A stretch of DNA of 16,735 nucleotides from JBHGBB01 sp041946755 (lineage in GTDB: Bacteria; UBP4; UBA4092; JAOAEQ01), in the NCBI GenBank assembly GCA_041946755.1, contig JBHGBB010000068.1:1-16735 (forward strand), read 5' to 3'. The notes under the pieces were generated by a model that saw only the letters and a program-made list of their open reading frames with translations, was not told where the DNA came from and ran no database searches. Positions 15,420 through 16,735 of this stretch are shown piece after piece. Position 1 is the first letter of the stretch; every line of letters starts with the position of its first letter. Position numbers and translations under genes: made by a program.

Positions 15420-15443
15420 AGAACCGCGCTTACCTTGCCAGTC

Positions 15444-15463
15444 ATTCCTGCGAAAGCAGGAAT
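15444..15463. repeat. REP-like hairpin, right
   Basis: ATTCCTGC and GCAGGAAT flank a GAAA tetraloop, within the dispersed form GTCATTCCTGCGAAAGCAGG. A decayed copy is also visible at about 15334-15352. Confidence 0.85.
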
Positions 15464-15506
15464 CCAAGTCGTTAATTCAGAGATGTCGGTTTATTAAAAA
15501 TATCAA

Positions 15507-16022
15507 TTAACTTGAATCCCCAAGTTTACGAGACTCTTTTATCCGATTGAAATAGGTATATCCTTTATAGACCGCAATGATATAGAGAACGAAAATAATC
15601 GGAGAAATGACCGTATTAAAGATGAGCGAGGCGATTAACCTAAAAGAAAAGATAGATTTAGCTAATATCTGCAAAATAGTGAAAGCGGTCAAGAGATTAT
15701 AAATTATCCCGATAAACTTAGCGACAATATTCAATCCACAAAATACGATACTAATCGGTTTTTTGCATAAGAGAAGTATATTACCCAATATTCCGAAAGT
15801 TATTCTCCCAAATCCGCTGATTAAAGCTAATAAGAGCGGAGAAAATAATGAGGTAAAGAGAGCTCCTTCAGCGGTCGAGGATCGTGCGAATAACAAGAGT
15901 ATGCTAATAATAGCTATTCCGCTCCATAAGCATAAGATTAAATCGATAATCGCCATGATTTGAACGAATATTGGCATTCGATTTGGTTGCGGAGCCGAGT
16001 TCGAAGTTAATGTCGCATTCAT
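15507..16022 (-). CDS. Small multi-pass membrane protein, unknown function
   Basis: The ATG at 16022 gives 171 residues beginning MNATLTSNSAPQPN. It is preferred to the ATG at 16043 because AAAGGA lies about 8 nt before it and nothing like a ribosome site precedes the other. A short polar N-terminus is followed by four hydrophobic segments (about 17-45, 59-82, 88-118 and 127-153) and a charged C-terminus (FNRIKESRKLGDSS). No catalytic motif or known family was recognised. Low-complexity Ile/Leu/Phe content makes distant matches unreliable. It stands alone between repeat-rich spacers. Confidence 0.72.
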   Translation of the reverse strand: MNATLTSNSAPQPNRMPIFVQIMAIIDLILCLWSGIAIISILLLFARSSTAEGALFTSLFSPLLLALISGFGRITFGILGNILLLCKKPISIVFCGLNIVAKFIGIIYNLLTAFTILQILAKSIFSFRLIASLIFNTVISPIIFVLYIIAVYKGYTYFNRIKESRKLGDSS

Positions 16023-16241
16023 ATTTCTTTTCCTTTCTTTCATTATTAATTAGTTCTGGATTCATAATGTTTCGTTAATCATATTGCGAATTGAGATTTA
16101 AGTCAATTAAAAACATAGGCATGTCACGTGGTCTTAGGTGATGGAGACAGTGGCAGTGGTTAGGAGCAGGATATGATTATTACCTGAAAAGGAGTATATT
16201 CAATAAAAACAGCTGCTGATTCAGCCTGAGAAACGGCAAAA

Positions 16242-16270
16242 AATCAGATTGGCAGGCTGCCAATCTGATT
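16242..16270. repeat. Palindrome 5, 29 bp perfect with 1-nt centre
   Basis: AATCAGATTGGCAG and CTGCCAATCTGATT flank a single G (16256). It has the same size and centre as palindrome 4 but different arms. Confidence 0.92.
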
Positions 16271-16388
16271 CCGGGTTGATTTCATTCAGGTTAGCTTACC
16301 ATCAAGATTTCCTTCACCCTATCTCTATGCCCTAAACCTAATGCCGTTTTAAATCAATTCAAAATCATACTATTTTACGGTTTGGCAT

Positions 16389-16431
16389 GGAGTAGGGATG
16401 AACGAGATATTATCTCGTTCATCCCTACTCC
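16389..16431. repeat. Palindrome 6, 43 bp perfect with 1-nt centre
   Basis: Two perfectly complementary 21-nt arms (16389-16409 and 16411-16431) flank a single T. The outer 15 bases, GGAGTAGGGATGAAC, align with the arm of palindrome 7. Confidence 0.93.
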
Positions 16432-16493
16432 GGTAGAAGATGGATTGCTCCCAGCGGTTCGATAACGAAAATGTAATGGGTATGGGTGGGGTA

Positions 16494-16524
16494 GGAGTAA
16501 GGCTGATCCGATCAGCCTTACTCC
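16494..16524. repeat. Palindrome 7, 31 bp perfect with 1-nt centre
   Basis: GGAGTAAGGCTGATC and GATCAGCCTTACTCC flank a single C (16509). Twelve of 15 arm bases equal those of palindrome 6, and all three differences are matched by complementary changes in the other arm. Confidence 0.93.
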
Positions 16525-16564
16525 CATTTCGGTGAAACTTGGCGTTTTGTTAACTTAATGTTTG

Positions 16565-16655
16565 GATATCAGATACCAGTTTCTCGCTACCGGCTATTAG
16601 TTTCTAATAATTTTTTTTCCCTAGCTACTATCTACTAGCTACTAGCTACTAGTTT
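16565..16655. repeat. Heptad array E after the right-edge gene
   Basis: On the plus strand CTAGCTA, CTATCTA, CTAGCTA, CTAGCTA and CTAGTTT run in 7-bp phase (16621-16655). Eight T residues precede them, and more divergent heptads are traceable back to about 16565. The array begins 2 bp after the stop codon of the minus-strand gene. Confidence 0.75.
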
Positions 16656-16657
16656 CA

Positions 16658-16735
16658 TCATTTTCCCAATATATCGCCCGGGCTGACAGTTCCGTTCGTC
16701 GGGTCGTAGATAACTCCGGCTTTATCATCGTTTAA
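16658..16735 (-). CDS. Partial prepilin-like protein, C-terminus only
   Basis: A minus-strand frame enters from the right edge and ends with TGA at 16658-16660, giving 25 residues that include VIYDPTNGTVSPGDILGK. The phrase YDPTNGTVSxGDI is typical of the C-terminus of type II secretion/type IV pilin-like (PulG-type) proteins in many environmental genomes. That attribution rests on recall of the motif only. Its N-terminal methylation motif would lie outside the window. Array E follows the stop codon directly. Confidence 0.6.
   Translation of the reverse strand, partial: LNDDKAGVIYDPTNGTVSPGDILGK

Larger units (their letters stand above)
16023..16657. other. Gene-free stretch with three long palindromes
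   Basis: No convincing frame was found in these 635 bp. The stretch contains palindromes 5, 6 and 7 and the CTAGCTA heptad array. The part at 16044-16240 has no recognised element apart from GGCATGTCACGTGG and a G-rich segment at about 16125-16170. No tRNA or riboswitch was recognised. Confidence 0.75.

Noticed and set aside
15307..15510. A 67-codon plus-strand frame
   Set aside because: It runs through REP-like hairpins and includes their typical translated phrases (FLRKQESK). It has no start context and no family resemblance.

Overview
The window looks like a chromosomal contig from an uncultivated, free-living bacterium with moderate GC content. Lipoprotein signals, a PII/NifA-type nitrogen regulator, a sugar ABC transporter and a prepilin-like C-terminus at the right edge fit a diderm bacterium of some poorly sampled phylum, but the sequence alone does not fix the taxon. 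No phage structural genes, transposases, rRNA or tRNA were recognised.

Layout. (1) 1-1292: the first 23 codons of a minus-strand gene leave the left edge. An AT-rich stretch of about 160 bp then runs abruptly into a glutamate dehydrogenase lacking its first ~115 residues, closed by a textbook terminator. (2) 1381-3545: a two-gene ABC-2 exporter (ATPase plus permease, 4-nt overlap, TTG start). (3) 3714-6614: an ankyrin-repeat lipoprotein, a 492-bp gene-free stretch packed with palindromes, and a TMTC/GT-C-like membrane protein. (4) 6679-10083, minus strand: DnaD-like protein, DnaC/DnaI-type helicase loader, PII (glnB) and a NifA-type sigma-54 activator, probably one operon in that order. (5) 10139-13852, minus strand: a CUT1 sugar importer made of a MalG-like permease and a rare fusion of a solute-binding lipoprotein to a MalF-like permease. 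No MalK-type ATPase is present. (6) 14066-14608: corrinoid adenosyltransferase. (7) 14761-15463: palindromic REP-like elements, ten 22-bp tandem units and a frameshifted GIY-YIG nuclease gene. (8) 15507-16022: small membrane protein. (9) 16023-16657: palindrome-rich spacer. (10) 16658-16735: C-terminus of a probable prepilin-like protein.

The most unusual content is intergenic. There are at least eight long inverted repeats, most perfect with a single-nucleotide centre. Some pairs are clearly homologous, yet wherever the left arm has changed the right arm carries the complementary change: 4476-4508 versus 4587-4619, and 16389-16431 versus 16494-16524. Separately, arrays phased at exactly 7 bp, two of them 70 bp long with five AGTCY-type heptads followed by five RGACT-type heptads, lie at or beside the stop codons of unrelated genes. 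Both classes look like families of structured elements. They are the best candidates here for something undescribed.

Functional picture: nitrogen sensing (PII, NifA-type activator, a gdhA remnant), replication initiation, sugar uptake, drug or polymer export, and protein or surface glycosylation. The link between replication genes and nitrogen regulators is positional only.
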